Below, one piece after another: positions 25,259-33,471 of a stretch of 64,000 nt of DNA (position 1 is its first letter; each line of letters opens with the position of its first letter). The position numbers were made by a program, and so were the translations under genes. The DNA comes from Halobacillus karajensis (GTDB taxonomy: Bacteria > Bacillota > Bacilli > Bacillales > Halobacillaceae), in NCBI RefSeq assembly GCF_900108515.1, contig NZ_FNWW01000002.1, positions 360,875 to 424,874 of the forward strand. The letters run 5' to 3'. The notes beneath the pieces were generated by a model. It was not told the DNA's origin, did no database searches, and saw only the letters and a program-made list of their open reading frames with translations.

Positions 25259-26692
25259 ATGGAAAAGAATTACAACAGAAAGATCATACTCGTCACATTT
25301 ATGATCGGGGCGTTTTTTGCGGTTCTGAATGAGACGTTACTTAATATTGCGCTTACAGAGTTAATGGAAGTATTTAATTTGGAGGCGCCTACTGTCCAAT
25401 GGATGGCTACCGGTTTTATGCTCGTTATGGGAGTTTTAATGCCGATTTCCGCCTTACTTATTCAATGGTTTACCACAAGGCAGATGTTTATCGGCGTCAT
25501 GACTGTTTTTTTAACTGGAACGGTTATTGCAGCCTCTGCACTTAACTTTCCAATGCTGCTCACAGGGCGGATGATTCAGGCGGTCGGAACAGGCTTATTA
25601 ATCCCAGTAATCATGAATGCTCTGTTGCTTCTTTACGAGCCAGAAGTTCGGGGCAGAATAATGGGTACATTTGGTCTTGTCATTATGTTTGCCCCAGCTA
25701 TAGGCCCTACATTATCCGGGGTCATTGTTGATTTATTAGGGTGGAGATGGTTGTTTATTACAGTCATTCCGTTTGCTTTATTTTCCATCCTTTTTGCATA
25801 CAAATATTTAGAGGATGTGGGTGAAGTGACCCGTCCAAAAGCGGATCTCTTATCTATTGTCTTATCTACGATAGGTATTGGTGGAATTGTTTATGGGTTC
25901 AGCAGTGCTGGTGAAAGTGAAGGAGGCTTCTCTTCTGCCAACATCCTGATCATTATCGGGATTGCCTTTTTAAGCATCGTACTTTTCGTTATAAGGCAGC
26001 TGAAATTAGAAGAACCCTTATTAGATGTGCGGGTGTTTACTTATAAAAGTTACGCTCGAGGGATCATCATTTTTGTAGTCGTGATCATGGCAATGTTCGC
26101 TTCAGAAATTGTCATGCCTATGTATTTACAAGGGCCATTAGGGTTTTCCGCGAAAATGGCAGGGTTGCTGCTTTTACCTGGGGCTTTGTTGAATGGTTTG
26201 ATGTCCCCTGTGATGGGTACACTCTTTGATAAATTTGGACCTAGGAAATTGATTATCCCTGGTACTCTGGTGTTAGTAGGTGTGATGTTATTCTTTAGTA
26301 ATATAGGACCTGCTATTCCTGTTTGGTCCTTTATCCTTGCCTACATTCTGCTGATGTTGTCAATTTCGGCCATTCTTATGCCATCTCAAACCAACGCTTT
26401 GAATGAGCTGCCCAAACACTTGTATCCACACGGAACGGCCATTGCTAATACTTTACAGCCGATCGGCGGAGCCTTAGGCGTCTCTATTTTTGTCAGCATT
26501 ATGAGCCAGGGGGAGAGGAGTTATTTGAATCAACAATCTGGAGAACTGACAAAAAAAGTATTACATCAAGCTATGACGGCCGGAGTGCATCATGCATACT
26601 GGTTCGCATTAGGACTTGCAATTCTCACGTTCGTTATCGCTTTATTTATCAGGAAAGCTGTTGCACCGGATTATGAACCAGAAAACGGCTAA
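25259..26692 (+). CDS. MFS multidrug exporter, DHA2 (EmrB/QacA-like) family
   Basis: A 477-residue protein with about 14 hydrophobic helices. The drug-export motif C is seen as FAPAIGPTLSGVIVDLLGWRW near residues 142-162, with the loop GRMIQAVGTGLLIPV before it and DVLNETLLNIALTEL-type first helix (LNETLLNIAL). Such pumps expel drugs or toxic compounds in exchange for protons. The specific substrate is unknown. GGAGG lies 6 bases before the ATG. Two hairpins follow at 26801-26869. Confidence 0.88.
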   Translation: MEKNYNRKIILVTFMIGAFFAVLNETLLNIALTELMEVFNLEAPTVQWMATGFMLVMGVLMPISALLIQWFTTRQMFIGVMTVFLTGTVIAASALNFPMLLTGRMIQAVGTGLLIPVIMNALLLLYEPEVRGRIMGTFGLVIMFAPAIGPTLSGVIVDLLGWRWLFITVIPFALFSILFAYKYLEDVGEVTRPKADLLSIVLSTIGIGGIVYGFSSAGESEGGFSSANILIIIGIAFLSIVLFVIRQLKLEEPLLDVRVFTYKSYARGIIIFVVVIMAMFASEIVMPMYLQGPLGFSAKMAGLLLLPGALLNGLMSPVMGTLFDKFGPRKLIIPGTLVLVGVMLFFSNIGPAIPVWSFILAYILLMLSISAILMPSQTNALNELPKHLYPHGTAIANTLQPIGGALGVSIFVSIMSQGERSYLNQQSGELTKKVLHQAMTAGVHHAYWFALGLAILTFVIALFIRKAVAPDYEPENG

Positions 26693-26800
26693 AGAAGAGA
26701 AATGGGAGATCACATAAGAGCGTACATTTAATAGACAATAGCGAGTGATCATGATCCCAGGTTATATCATGATTTATATGCGGTTCGTGAAAATAGAAAA

Positions 26801-26827
26801 GGGTCCATCCTTTATAGAGATGGACCT
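26801..26827. repeat. Hairpin repeat B, near-copy of the fusB-like terminator
   Basis: GTCCATC (26803-26809) pairs with GATGGAC (26819-26825). The 24-base sequence is nearly identical, one base different in the loop and in the same orientation, to the hairpin at 27563-27597. On the minus strand it is followed by CCCTTTTC. Confidence 0.75.
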
Positions 26828-26828
26828 C

Positions 26829-26869
26829 AGCTTGTAGAGAAACCCCGTGTTTTTCTACAAGCTTTTTTT
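26829..26869 (+). terminator. Terminator of the MFS gene
   Basis: AGCTTGTAGA (26829-26838) pairs with TCTACAAGCT (26853-26862), followed by seven T residues. Confidence 0.9.
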
Positions 26870-26878
26870 CTTGCCTCC

Positions 26879-26994
26879 AGGAGCACAGACCATTCCCTTT
26901 CCGCGGACGAACGCCCGAGCCTTTTCGTGAAACCCACACTGCGGGGTCTCGGATCGCCCGTTTTTCCGCAGGAGTGTCATGGTCTGTGCTCCTT
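26879..26994. repeat. Palindromic dispersed-type repeat element
   Basis: The 14-base arms GGAGCACAGACCAT and ATGGTCTGTGCTCC enclose about 85 GC-rich bases containing TTCCGCGGACGAACGCCC, CTGCGGGGTCTC and TTTTCCGCAGGAGTGTC. This arrangement, a TTCCGCGG start, a central CTGCGGGGTCTC and a CCGCAGGAGT end, looks like the non-coding imperfect-palindrome repeats found in many copies in Bacillaceae genomes. Its base composition differs clearly from the neighbours. Copy number cannot be judged in one window. Confidence 0.6.
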
Positions 26995-27030
26995 CGCTCT
27001 AGCTTATAGCCAAAAAAGACTCTCCTCCAC

Positions 27031-27552
27031 CTAACTTACCCTAGCTAAATGGGGGGCAATATTTTTCATGTTTTGACAGGGGGCCGTCATCTGCGCCTGT
27101 TCCTTCACTTTCTCTTTTCCGCGCAAGCGACAATAACGCAGCCCGTGCAGTTCTTCTGAATCTGGAGAAGCTATTCTCAACTGTCTCTTTTCTCATGCGA
27201 TAAATCCGCTTCCCTCATTAGAAAGTCGGTTCAAACGAACCTGCTCTTTATCTTCCTCCCATACATGGCGTGTAATAGTTTTCTGGTGATTTTGATTTTG
27301 CGTGCACTGCGTAAGAAGAGGATATGTCTCACACTGCTGCGGATCTGATTTATAATGGCGATATCCGTCACGGTCTGTTGTGCCATACCTTAGCTCTTCT
27401 CCTTGCAGACAGACATAGACATCACGTTCCACTTCATACTTATATTTCCATTTAGCTAGAAACCCTTTCCTTGTCTGGTAACGACGGTGGGCATTCACAC
27501 CAAAGATGTTTCTTTGGGCAAGTCCATGGCAGATAGGGGGTGACGTAAATTG
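27031..27552 (-). pseudogene. Transposase remnant, IS1182 family
   Basis: Only the C-terminal third or so of a transposase survives. The main frame reads VYVCLQGEELRYGTTDRDGYRHYKSDP..C, then CTQNQNHQKTITRHVWE, a pattern I know from IS1182 transposases. Two further pieces continue in other frames: RKETVENSF (27190s) and [19 protein letters not shown] up to a stop at 27031-27033. So at least two frameshifts and loss of the N-terminal half, including the first catalytic residues, make it dead. It is bracketed by the two near-identical hairpins at 26801-26827 and 27563-27597, and by the palindromic repeat. Confidence 0.82.
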
Positions 27553-27562
27553 AGACCAAAAC

Positions 27563-27597
27563 AAAAAGGTCCATCCTTTATAGGGATGGACCTTTTT
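27563..27597. terminator. Terminator of the FusB-like gene (hairpin A)
   Basis: AAAAAGGTCCATCC (27563-27576) pairs with GGATGGACCTTTTT (27584-27597). The TAA stop of the FusB-like gene lies in the loop. A near-copy is at 26801-26827. Confidence 0.88.
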
Positions 27598-28237
27598 GTC
27601 CATTTTTCATACGTTTAACGAATGACACTAAATGTTGACGGGATTGGATATTTTCATTGCATTTTTTACTATCATGACAAATATAATTGCCGCGACTGAC
27701 AGTTTCCTCATTTGCCTGCCCTCTGACAGTTGAAGTGAACATCCCCACTTTTTCATGTTCATGACAAATCGAACAGATACTTTTTTGCTGCAAGGGTTTG
27801 TAATGGCCATATAATCCTATAAGTTTACCATCAATAGTTGTAATCATATACTTTCTGCTAGCCCCAGGGTCGTTCCATCCTAGATAGGAAAGTTCTGTCC
27901 ATTCGTCTTTCGGAATAGAAGGGATCTTCAGTTTTTTCACTTTCGGAAACAGTCTTTGAATATCACTCTCCGTTACTTTTGGAAAGGGGATAACATATTG
28001 TTTCAAGCGAGAGAAATAAAGAATGGCATCTGTTTCATCTTTAATGTCGCTGGCTTGTGCAATGATCTGCTCTTGCTGTGGTGAAAGGTCAGAGAATAGG
28101 TGAAGTACTCTTTCATTTGTTAACGACTTGAGTGCCTGGGTAACAGCCGCATCGTTGGTAGTCATATGTCCATTTAACAGGTTTCGAGCCTGATTCTTAA
28201 TATAATGGTATTGATCGGAGCGAATAAAACGTTCCAT
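27578..28237 (-). CDS. FusB/FusC-family EF-G-binding protein
   Basis: A 219-residue protein. The C-terminal zinc finger is complete: CSICHEHEKVG near residue 150 and YICHDSKKC near residue 188. The N-terminal part is helical (MERFIRSDQYHYIKNQ..NLLNGHMTTNDAAVTQALKSL). FusB-type proteins bind elongation factor G and free it from ribosomes stalled by fusidic acid; chromosomal relatives in Bacillaceae are of unproven resistance role. Start at ATG 28237, with GGAGG 7 bases upstream; an extension to 28282 lacks a site. Confidence 0.8.
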   Translation of the reverse strand: MERFIRSDQYHYIKNQARNLLNGHMTTNDAAVTQALKSLTNERVLHLFSDLSPQQEQIIAQASDIKDETDAILYFSRLKQYVIPFPKVTESDIQRLFPKVKKLKIPSIPKDEWTELSYLGWNDPGASRKYMITTIDGKLIGLYGHYKPLQQKSICSICHEHEKVGMFTSTVRGQANEETVSRGNYICHDSKKCNENIQSRQHLVSFVKRMKNGQKGPSL

Positions 28238-28405
28238 AAAAAACCTCCGTTCATCTAGTTTCCCCTTATTATTCCAGAGCATCTTTATTCAATCAAATTT
28301 TTTGCCCTCGCTCTTAATCTAAAGGATCCGGTGAATCGAGGAAATTCTCTAATTTTGAAACGTTTTGATTAGAATGGTCGTATTAAGCTTGGGAGGGAAT
28401 GGCTG

Positions 28406-29242
28406 ATGACATGGAAAAAAAGGATGGTTCATAGTGACCGTGGGAACTTCGAAATTTTTGAAAAGGGGGAAGGGTTTCCACTTGCTGTCACCCATATATA
28501 TTCAGAGTTTAACGAAACGGGTGATTATTTCGCAGAGGTTTTTGTGAAAACACACCATGTCTATATCATCAATTTAAAAGACTGTGGAAACTCTGATAAA
28601 GCAAAAGCTCCTCATGAGTTCTCTATGCTTGAAACAATTCTTGATTTGGAATCTATTCGACGAGCATTAGGGTTTACCAAATGGAAGTTTGCTGGTCACT
28701 CGACAGGTGGAATGTTAGGTGTCTTGTATGGGATATATTTCTCTGATTCGCTAGAAAAACTACTTCTTGTGAGTGCGGCTGCCCGTGAGTATATGACTTT
28801 TTCACCAGACTGTATTTATAACGAATCACACCCAAATTTTAATAAGATGCAAGAGTTGATTGAACGGTTAAAGAATAATGAACTCTCTGCACAAAAAAGG
28901 AGTGAACTATCAAAAGAACGTACGAAACTCTCCCTTTTAAAACCAGAGGATTATGACCAATATTTCAACCGATTCACCAAAAAGAAGATGTCTGTGGTTC
29001 GAATGAATTTCTTTGCGAGAGAATTACATACATTTGATGTAACCAAAAAACTGCCACGGATTAAAACCCCGACTTTAATTATTGGTGGGACCCATGATAT
29101 CCAGTGCCCACCTTTGTATTCTAGAGAAATGGCAGAATGGATCCCTGATTCCATATTATTTTTGTTTAATGAAAGCAACCATTATCCACATTTAGAAGAA
29201 CCAACTGAATTTAACAAGGTGATCGTGGACTATTTTGACTAG
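28406..29242 (+). CDS. Alpha/beta hydrolase
   Basis: A 278-residue hydrolase fold protein. The nucleophile motif is GHSTGG near residue 98, the acid is in IIGGTHDIQCPP near 233 and the His in NESNHYPHLEEP near 262. The HGxxx oxyanion loop is not typical (VTHIYSEFNETGDY). Substrate unknown. GGGAGGG precedes the ATG. Monocistronic. Confidence 0.85.
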   Translation: MTWKKRMVHSDRGNFEIFEKGEGFPLAVTHIYSEFNETGDYFAEVFVKTHHVYIINLKDCGNSDKAKAPHEFSMLETILDLESIRRALGFTKWKFAGHSTGGMLGVLYGIYFSDSLEKLLLVSAAAREYMTFSPDCIYNESHPNFNKMQELIERLKNNELSAQKRSELSKERTKLSLLKPEDYDQYFNRFTKKKMSVVRMNFFARELHTFDVTKKLPRIKTPTLIIGGTHDIQCPPLYSREMAEWIPDSILFLFNESNHYPHLEEPTEFNKVIVDYFD

Positions 29243-29303
29243 CATAAACTGGAAGTGGTAAAGTAACTGATGATAGCGTTTTAAATATGGAAGGAGATCA
29301 ACC

Positions 29304-29588
29304 ATGCATCAGGAAGAACAAACACGACAAAATGACTTCGCTAAATTTAAAGAACTTTGGTTTCTTTTGTTTATGCTTTTCTTCACACTTTTTCATAACG
29401 TGTTCGTAGAGGTAATCGGGGAAGGGTGGAGTTTTATCGGTTACAGTTTATTGTTTCTTTTTATGTATGGTTTGTTCCGCTGGTTGCGGAAATTGGTGGC
29501 CTTTTTACGGAAGCCACTATCCTGGGGTTCGTTAATAGTTTTCTACATCGCGGGTGTTTTTGTACTGAGTACATTCATGATTCCTTGA
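29304..29588 (+). CDS. Small membrane protein, unknown function
   Basis: A 94-residue protein with a charged N-terminus and three predicted hydrophobic helices (residues 18-35, 40-60, 72-92). AAGGAGATC stands before the ATG. No family recognised. Confidence 0.65.
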   Translation: MHQEEQTRQNDFAKFKELWFLLFMLFFTLFHNVFVEVIGEGWSFIGYSLLFLFMYGLFRWLRKLVAFLRKPLSWGSLIVFYIAGVFVLSTFMIP

Positions 29589-29798
29589 ATAAAAGTTTTA
29601 TGGAAATCTCGCCTAATCAAGTTTCCCTTGTAGATGAATGGTTCGTCGTATATAAAATGGGGATTTGGAGGGAGATTTCAAGGTCAACTTAAAATAGGAC
29701 GTTCACTTTTTTCACCGTCAAACATTCTAAGGTACACGGAATGAAGAATACAGAAATGACTTACAACCTAAGGCACAAAATAAGGAGAGGTGAAAAGT

Positions 29799-30065
29799 TT
29801 GCTTGAACTATCTATGATCGTGATTACAGGCTTACTAGTTGCTTTTTATACCTATTTTTTATATAAAAAACGGAAGGGAATGGAAAATAGGCATGGATGG
29901 AAAAGTATGGTCACACCAGCAGTCTTTATCATTGCTCCTATCGCTGCATTAGTGTCGTATTTATTTCATTTAGGTGGTATGTTTACTTGGCTCTTCCTTG
30001 GAATTTGTTTTATCACCGGGGCTTTTTATACGAAGTACTTGCCACAAACGAAGGAGAATCATTGA
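29799..30065 (+). CDS. Small membrane protein, unknown function
   Basis: An 88-residue protein with three hydrophobic segments, most probably from the TTG at 29799, because AAGGAGAGGTG (29782-29792) is well spaced for it; the GTG at 29790 lies inside the site. No family recognised. A terminator follows directly. Confidence 0.6.
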   Translation: MLELSMIVITGLLVAFYTYFLYKKRKGMENRHGWKSMVTPAVFIIAPIAALVSYLFHLGGMFTWLFLGICFITGAFYTKYLPQTKENH

Positions 30066-30070
30066 TTGAT

Positions 30071-30098
30071 GAAGCAACCGATTGGGGTTGCTTTTTTT
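30071..30098 (+). terminator. Terminator after small membrane protein gene
   Basis: AAGCAACC (30072-30079) pairs with GGTTGCTT (30086-30093), followed by a T-run. Confidence 0.9.
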
Positions 30099-30271
30099 AT
30101 AGTTTATGGAAGTTTGATCGATTACAGTTGAACTCCTCTCCATGGTAGGGGTCATCTAGTCCCAGCGCCGCTCTCCCTGGACGTCTTAAGTCATTCCGCT
30201 TTGGGCAAAAAACATTCACATATTTGCTATTTATAAAGGGATACTAAAAAAGCGTATTGAGGAGGGTATCT

Positions 30272-30979
30272 ATGGAGGATTGGATGGAATTTACAGGAAG
30301 AGGGATAACCGTCTTCTTTATTCTTTATATCTTAGCCCGTATATTAAGTAAAAAATTAATATCTCAAATGACGCTTTTTGATTTTATTGCAGGGATTACA
30401 CTTGGATCCATGACAGCAACCACATTTCTTTCTAAAGAAACAACGCTTTCTAAAGGTGCCTTCGGACTTCTGTTATTTGCCATCCTGGTCCTTGTTATTG
30501 ACTATTTTACTATGAAAAGTCTTATCATACGAAAACTTGTGAATAGTGAACCGACCCTGTTGATGGATAATGGAAGAATTCTTATTAAAAATATGAAAAA
30601 GGTGCGCTTTACTATAGATGAGTTAATTGCAGAATTAAGAAAGAATGGTGTGTTTCGTTTCGATAATGTACAAACGGCGATACTCGAAACAGATGGATCT
30701 GTTAGTGTATTACAGAAAGCAGATTACTCCCCTGTAACGCCAAAAGGCTTGAGAATGGAAACGACTCCTGTTTCTTTTCCTCGAGTAGTAGTTGTACAAG
30801 GGAAGATTTTAAGAAAAAACCTGAATGCAAGCGGTTATGATGAGACTTGGTTGAAAGAACAATTGAATCATCATGGGGTAACCGAATGGAAAGATGTACT
30901 TGTCGTTCAAATTAACCCGGATGGCACCATCTACCTTGAAACGGTAAATGGTGGGATGAAGTCGGATAGAAAGCAGTGA
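30272..30979 (+). CDS. DUF421 family membrane protein (YetF/YdfR type)
   Basis: A 235-residue protein. Three N-terminal helices (residues 8-90) with FDFIAGITLGSMTATTFLS are followed by a cytoplasmic domain with RKLVNSEPTLLMDNGRIL, ELIAELRKNGVFRFDNVQTAILETDGSVSVL and YLETVNGGM. That layout is the YetF/YcaP family (DUF421), which is common in spore-forming bacteria and has been linked to germination or membrane processes; a precise role is not known. The ATG at 30272 follows GAGGAGGG, so the in-frame TTG/ATG extension upstream was rejected. Confidence 0.8.
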   Translation: MEDWMEFTGRGITVFFILYILARILSKKLISQMTLFDFIAGITLGSMTATTFLSKETTLSKGAFGLLLFAILVLVIDYFTMKSLIIRKLVNSEPTLLMDNGRILIKNMKKVRFTIDELIAELRKNGVFRFDNVQTAILETDGSVSVLQKADYSPVTPKGLRMETTPVSFPRVVVVQGKILRKNLNASGYDETWLKEQLNHHGVTEWKDVLVVQINPDGTIYLETVNGGMKSDRKQ

Positions 30980-31087
30980 AGAGAAAGCTGGATGCACCTA
31001 GGACGGAAGGTGAATGGAACGCGGGTTCTTCTACATACCTTATTAAATGATGCAAACGCTGGATGAAAAGGCAGAGGAGCTTAAAGT

Positions 31088-32056
31088 ATGACGTTATACC
31101 GACTTGGTTATGTGGCTATGAGTGTGAATCTACAAAATGCTTCCCCCTCGCAAACCATGACCTATAAAAGGTTTTCGCAATTGCGTGATGAAGAAGCAGC
31201 GAGAAATAAGTTGGAACGAATTGCAAAATCCAATATTGAAAATTGTCTTCGGTTATTGAAACATAATAAAGCTCATGATATTCATTTCTTTCGTTTAAGC
31301 TCACGGTTGGTTCCTCTGGCTACGCATGAGAAATTAAAAGGATGGGACTATTTAGGACCAATAAAAGCGGAATTGAATGAACTTGGGAGCTTCGCTAAAG
31401 AAAATCAGATGCGGATTGATTTTCATCCTGATCATTTTGTTGTGATAAATTCACCGGATAAAGAGATTTTCAAAACTTCGGTGGCTGTACTCAAATACCA
31501 TTATCTTCTTCTCCAACAAATGGGAATTGATCCGACTCATCGTTGTGTTTTCCACCTTGGCGGCCGGTATCAAGATAAAGAGAAGTCATTAGAACGGTTC
31601 ATTGAAAATTGGGCTCTTGTTCCAAGGGGTATTCAAAAAATGGGAATGATTGAGAATGATGATACGTCTTATACGTTAACAGATGGGTTATATGTATGTG
31701 AAAAATTAAATATCCCCCTTGTATTTGATATGCATCATCACTACGCAAATCATGATGGCGAAAAATGGGAGGACCATTGGGGGCGTGTGATAGGGACATG
31801 GCTAAAATCCCCGCTTCCTGTGAAAATGCATATATCGAGTCCAAAGAGTCAAAAAGAATTTAAAAACCATGCGGATTTCGTAAATCCCAATATGATCCTG
31901 GATTTTGTTGAGAAAACGAACGGATCAGTGGATCAGATCGATTGTATGATTGAAGCCAAACAGAAGGACGACGCTCTTTTCAGGTTAGTGGATCACTTTA
32001 AACAACACCCCCAAGTGGAAATGCAGGATGGAAGTTCGTTTATTTGGAAAGGTTGA
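31088..32056 (+). CDS. uvsE: UV damage endonuclease UvdE
   Basis: A 322-residue DNA repair enzyme that nicks DNA 5' to UV photoproducts and some other lesions. The TIM-barrel UvdE pattern is clear: RLGYVAMSVNL at the start, HDIHFFRLSSRLVPL, RIDFHPDHFVVINS, RCVFHLGGRYQDKEKS, IENDDTSYTL, IPLVFDMHHHYAN, and DCMIEAKQKDDAL. These carry the His, Glu and Asp metal ligands. GAGGAGC precedes the ATG at 31088. Monocistronic with a strong terminator. Confidence 0.92.
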   Translation: MTLYRLGYVAMSVNLQNASPSQTMTYKRFSQLRDEEAARNKLERIAKSNIENCLRLLKHNKAHDIHFFRLSSRLVPLATHEKLKGWDYLGPIKAELNELGSFAKENQMRIDFHPDHFVVINSPDKEIFKTSVAVLKYHYLLLQQMGIDPTHRCVFHLGGRYQDKEKSLERFIENWALVPRGIQKMGMIENDDTSYTLTDGLYVCEKLNIPLVFDMHHHYANHDGEKWEDHWGRVIGTWLKSPLPVKMHISSPKSQKEFKNHADFVNPNMILDFVEKTNGSVDQIDCMIEAKQKDDALFRLVDHFKQHPQVEMQDGSSFIWKG

Positions 32057-32112
32057 TCTTTATTTCATTACAACGGTTGAACGTTCTTTTCTTCCCTTAA
32101 AATCAGCCAAAG

Positions 32113-32146
32113 AAAAAAGCGTGTGTCAATCGACATACGCTTTTTT
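32113..32146. terminator. Terminator of uvsE
   Basis: AAAAAAGCGTGTGTC (32113-32127) pairs with GACATACGCTTTTTT (32132-32146). It may also act on the minus strand. Confidence 0.9.
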
Positions 32147-32272
32147 GACAAGCAAATTTTATAACTTCTTTAGAGACATCCTGTTTGCAACGCTTTCCTT
32201 ATTGAATATTGAAAAGTTTTAGTACTAGGATATAAGGTTGTAAAAAGCTTTCCTGAACACATCCCCATTCCA

Positions 32273-33460
32273 TTATTCTCTCCAAGCGGGGAGCATTTGG
32301 CTTAGCGGTTTGTCTTTACGATAACCTAAGACATATTCGGCCTGCATAATGGTATGGATTTCCCTTGTTCCTTCATAGATAACAGGAGCTTTTGAATTCC
32401 TTAAATATCGCTCAACTGGATACTCGTTGGAATATCCATAGGCACCGTGGATCTGGACGGCGTCATCGGCCGCCTGGTTGGCGAAATCACAGGCTTGCCA
32501 TTTTGCGAGTGACGTTTCACGTGTGTTCCGCACACCTTTATTTTTTAACTCGCCTGCCCGATAGACGAGAAGTCGACTCATTTGCAACCCTGCTTCCATT
32601 TTGGCGATCATCTGTTGGACGAGTTGATGCTTCCCAATTTCCTTCCCAAAGGTTTCTCGTTCATGGCAATAGTCGACGCTGGCTTCCAGACAGGCCATGA
32701 TTTGACCGCATGCACCGGCAGCAACGGTAAAACGGCCATTGTCAAGTGCGGACATGGCGATCTTAAACCCATCCCCTTCATTTCCGAGCAGGTTACTTTG
32801 GGGAACTTTCATCTGATCGAAAAACAGTTCGCCTGTATTTCCTGCACGGATTCCAAGTTTTCCTTTGGTAGCTTTGGATGAGAACCCTTCATACGTCCGC
32901 TCTACGATAAATGCAGAAATCCCATGATGCTTCTTATTTTTATCTGTATAAGCGAAAACAAGGAAATGATCAGCCGTGTCACACAAGGAAATCCATGTCT
33001 TCTGACCATTTAACACATAATGATCGCCATTTCGTGTGGCGGTGGTTTGAAGGGAAGCCACATCGGACCCCGCCGCAGGCTCTGTTAACCCAAAAGCACC
33101 TATTTTCTTGCCTTTCGCTTGCGGAAGTAAATATTTCTGCTTCTGTTCTTCCGTGCCCCATTGCAGTAACGTCATACTATTCAGTCCTGTATGGACAGAA
33201 ACAGCTGTACGAAAAGCTGTATCTCCCCGCTCGAGTTCTTCACAAACAATAGCAAGGGCATTGTAGTCCATTCCGCTTCCGCCGTAATGATCGGGGATGC
33301 AGACTCCCATTAAACCCAGATCAGCCAGCTTAGATAAAGTTTTGGAATCAAAGTGTCCTTTGGCATCCCACTCGCCAATATAGGGCATCACTTCCTGGTC
33401 GACGAAATTTCTGACTGTTTTTCTTAACATCACTTGCTCGTCACTAAAATCGAAATTCAT
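32273..33460 (-). CDS. Acyl-CoA dehydrogenase, probable glutaryl-CoA dehydrogenase
   Basis: A 395-residue FAD enzyme; the ATG at 33460 has AAGGAGGG before it. Visible are FGLTEPAAGSDVASL near residue 123, KTWISLC near 154, the catalytic Glu363 in YEGTREIH and the terminal dehydrogenase helices. The residues that set glutaryl-CoA dehydrogenase apart (Arg and Ser of YRSAMSVQ in the human enzyme) are present as FRTAVSVH, Arg84 and Ser88. It would oxidise and decarboxylate glutaryl-CoA to crotonyl-CoA. It is transcribed 11 bases after a CaiB-type CoA-transferase gene, which fits glutarate activation and use. Reaction is inferred from those residues, not proven. Confidence 0.85.
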   Translation of the reverse strand: MNFDFSDEQVMLRKTVRNFVDQEVMPYIGEWDAKGHFDSKTLSKLADLGLMGVCIPDHYGGSGMDYNALAIVCEELERGDTAFRTAVSVHTGLNSMTLLQWGTEEQKQKYLLPQAKGKKIGAFGLTEPAAGSDVASLQTTATRNGDHYVLNGQKTWISLCDTADHFLVFAYTDKNKKHHGISAFIVERTYEGFSSKATKGKLGIRAGNTGELFFDQMKVPQSNLLGNEGDGFKIAMSALDNGRFTVAAGACGQIMACLEASVDYCHERETFGKEIGKHQLVQQMIAKMEAGLQMSRLLVYRAGELKNKGVRNTRETSLAKWQACDFANQAADDAVQIHGAYGYSNEYPVERYLRNSKAPVIYEGTREIHTIMQAEYVLGYRKDKPLSQMLPAWRE

Positions 33461-33471
33461 TGTTTCCCTCC

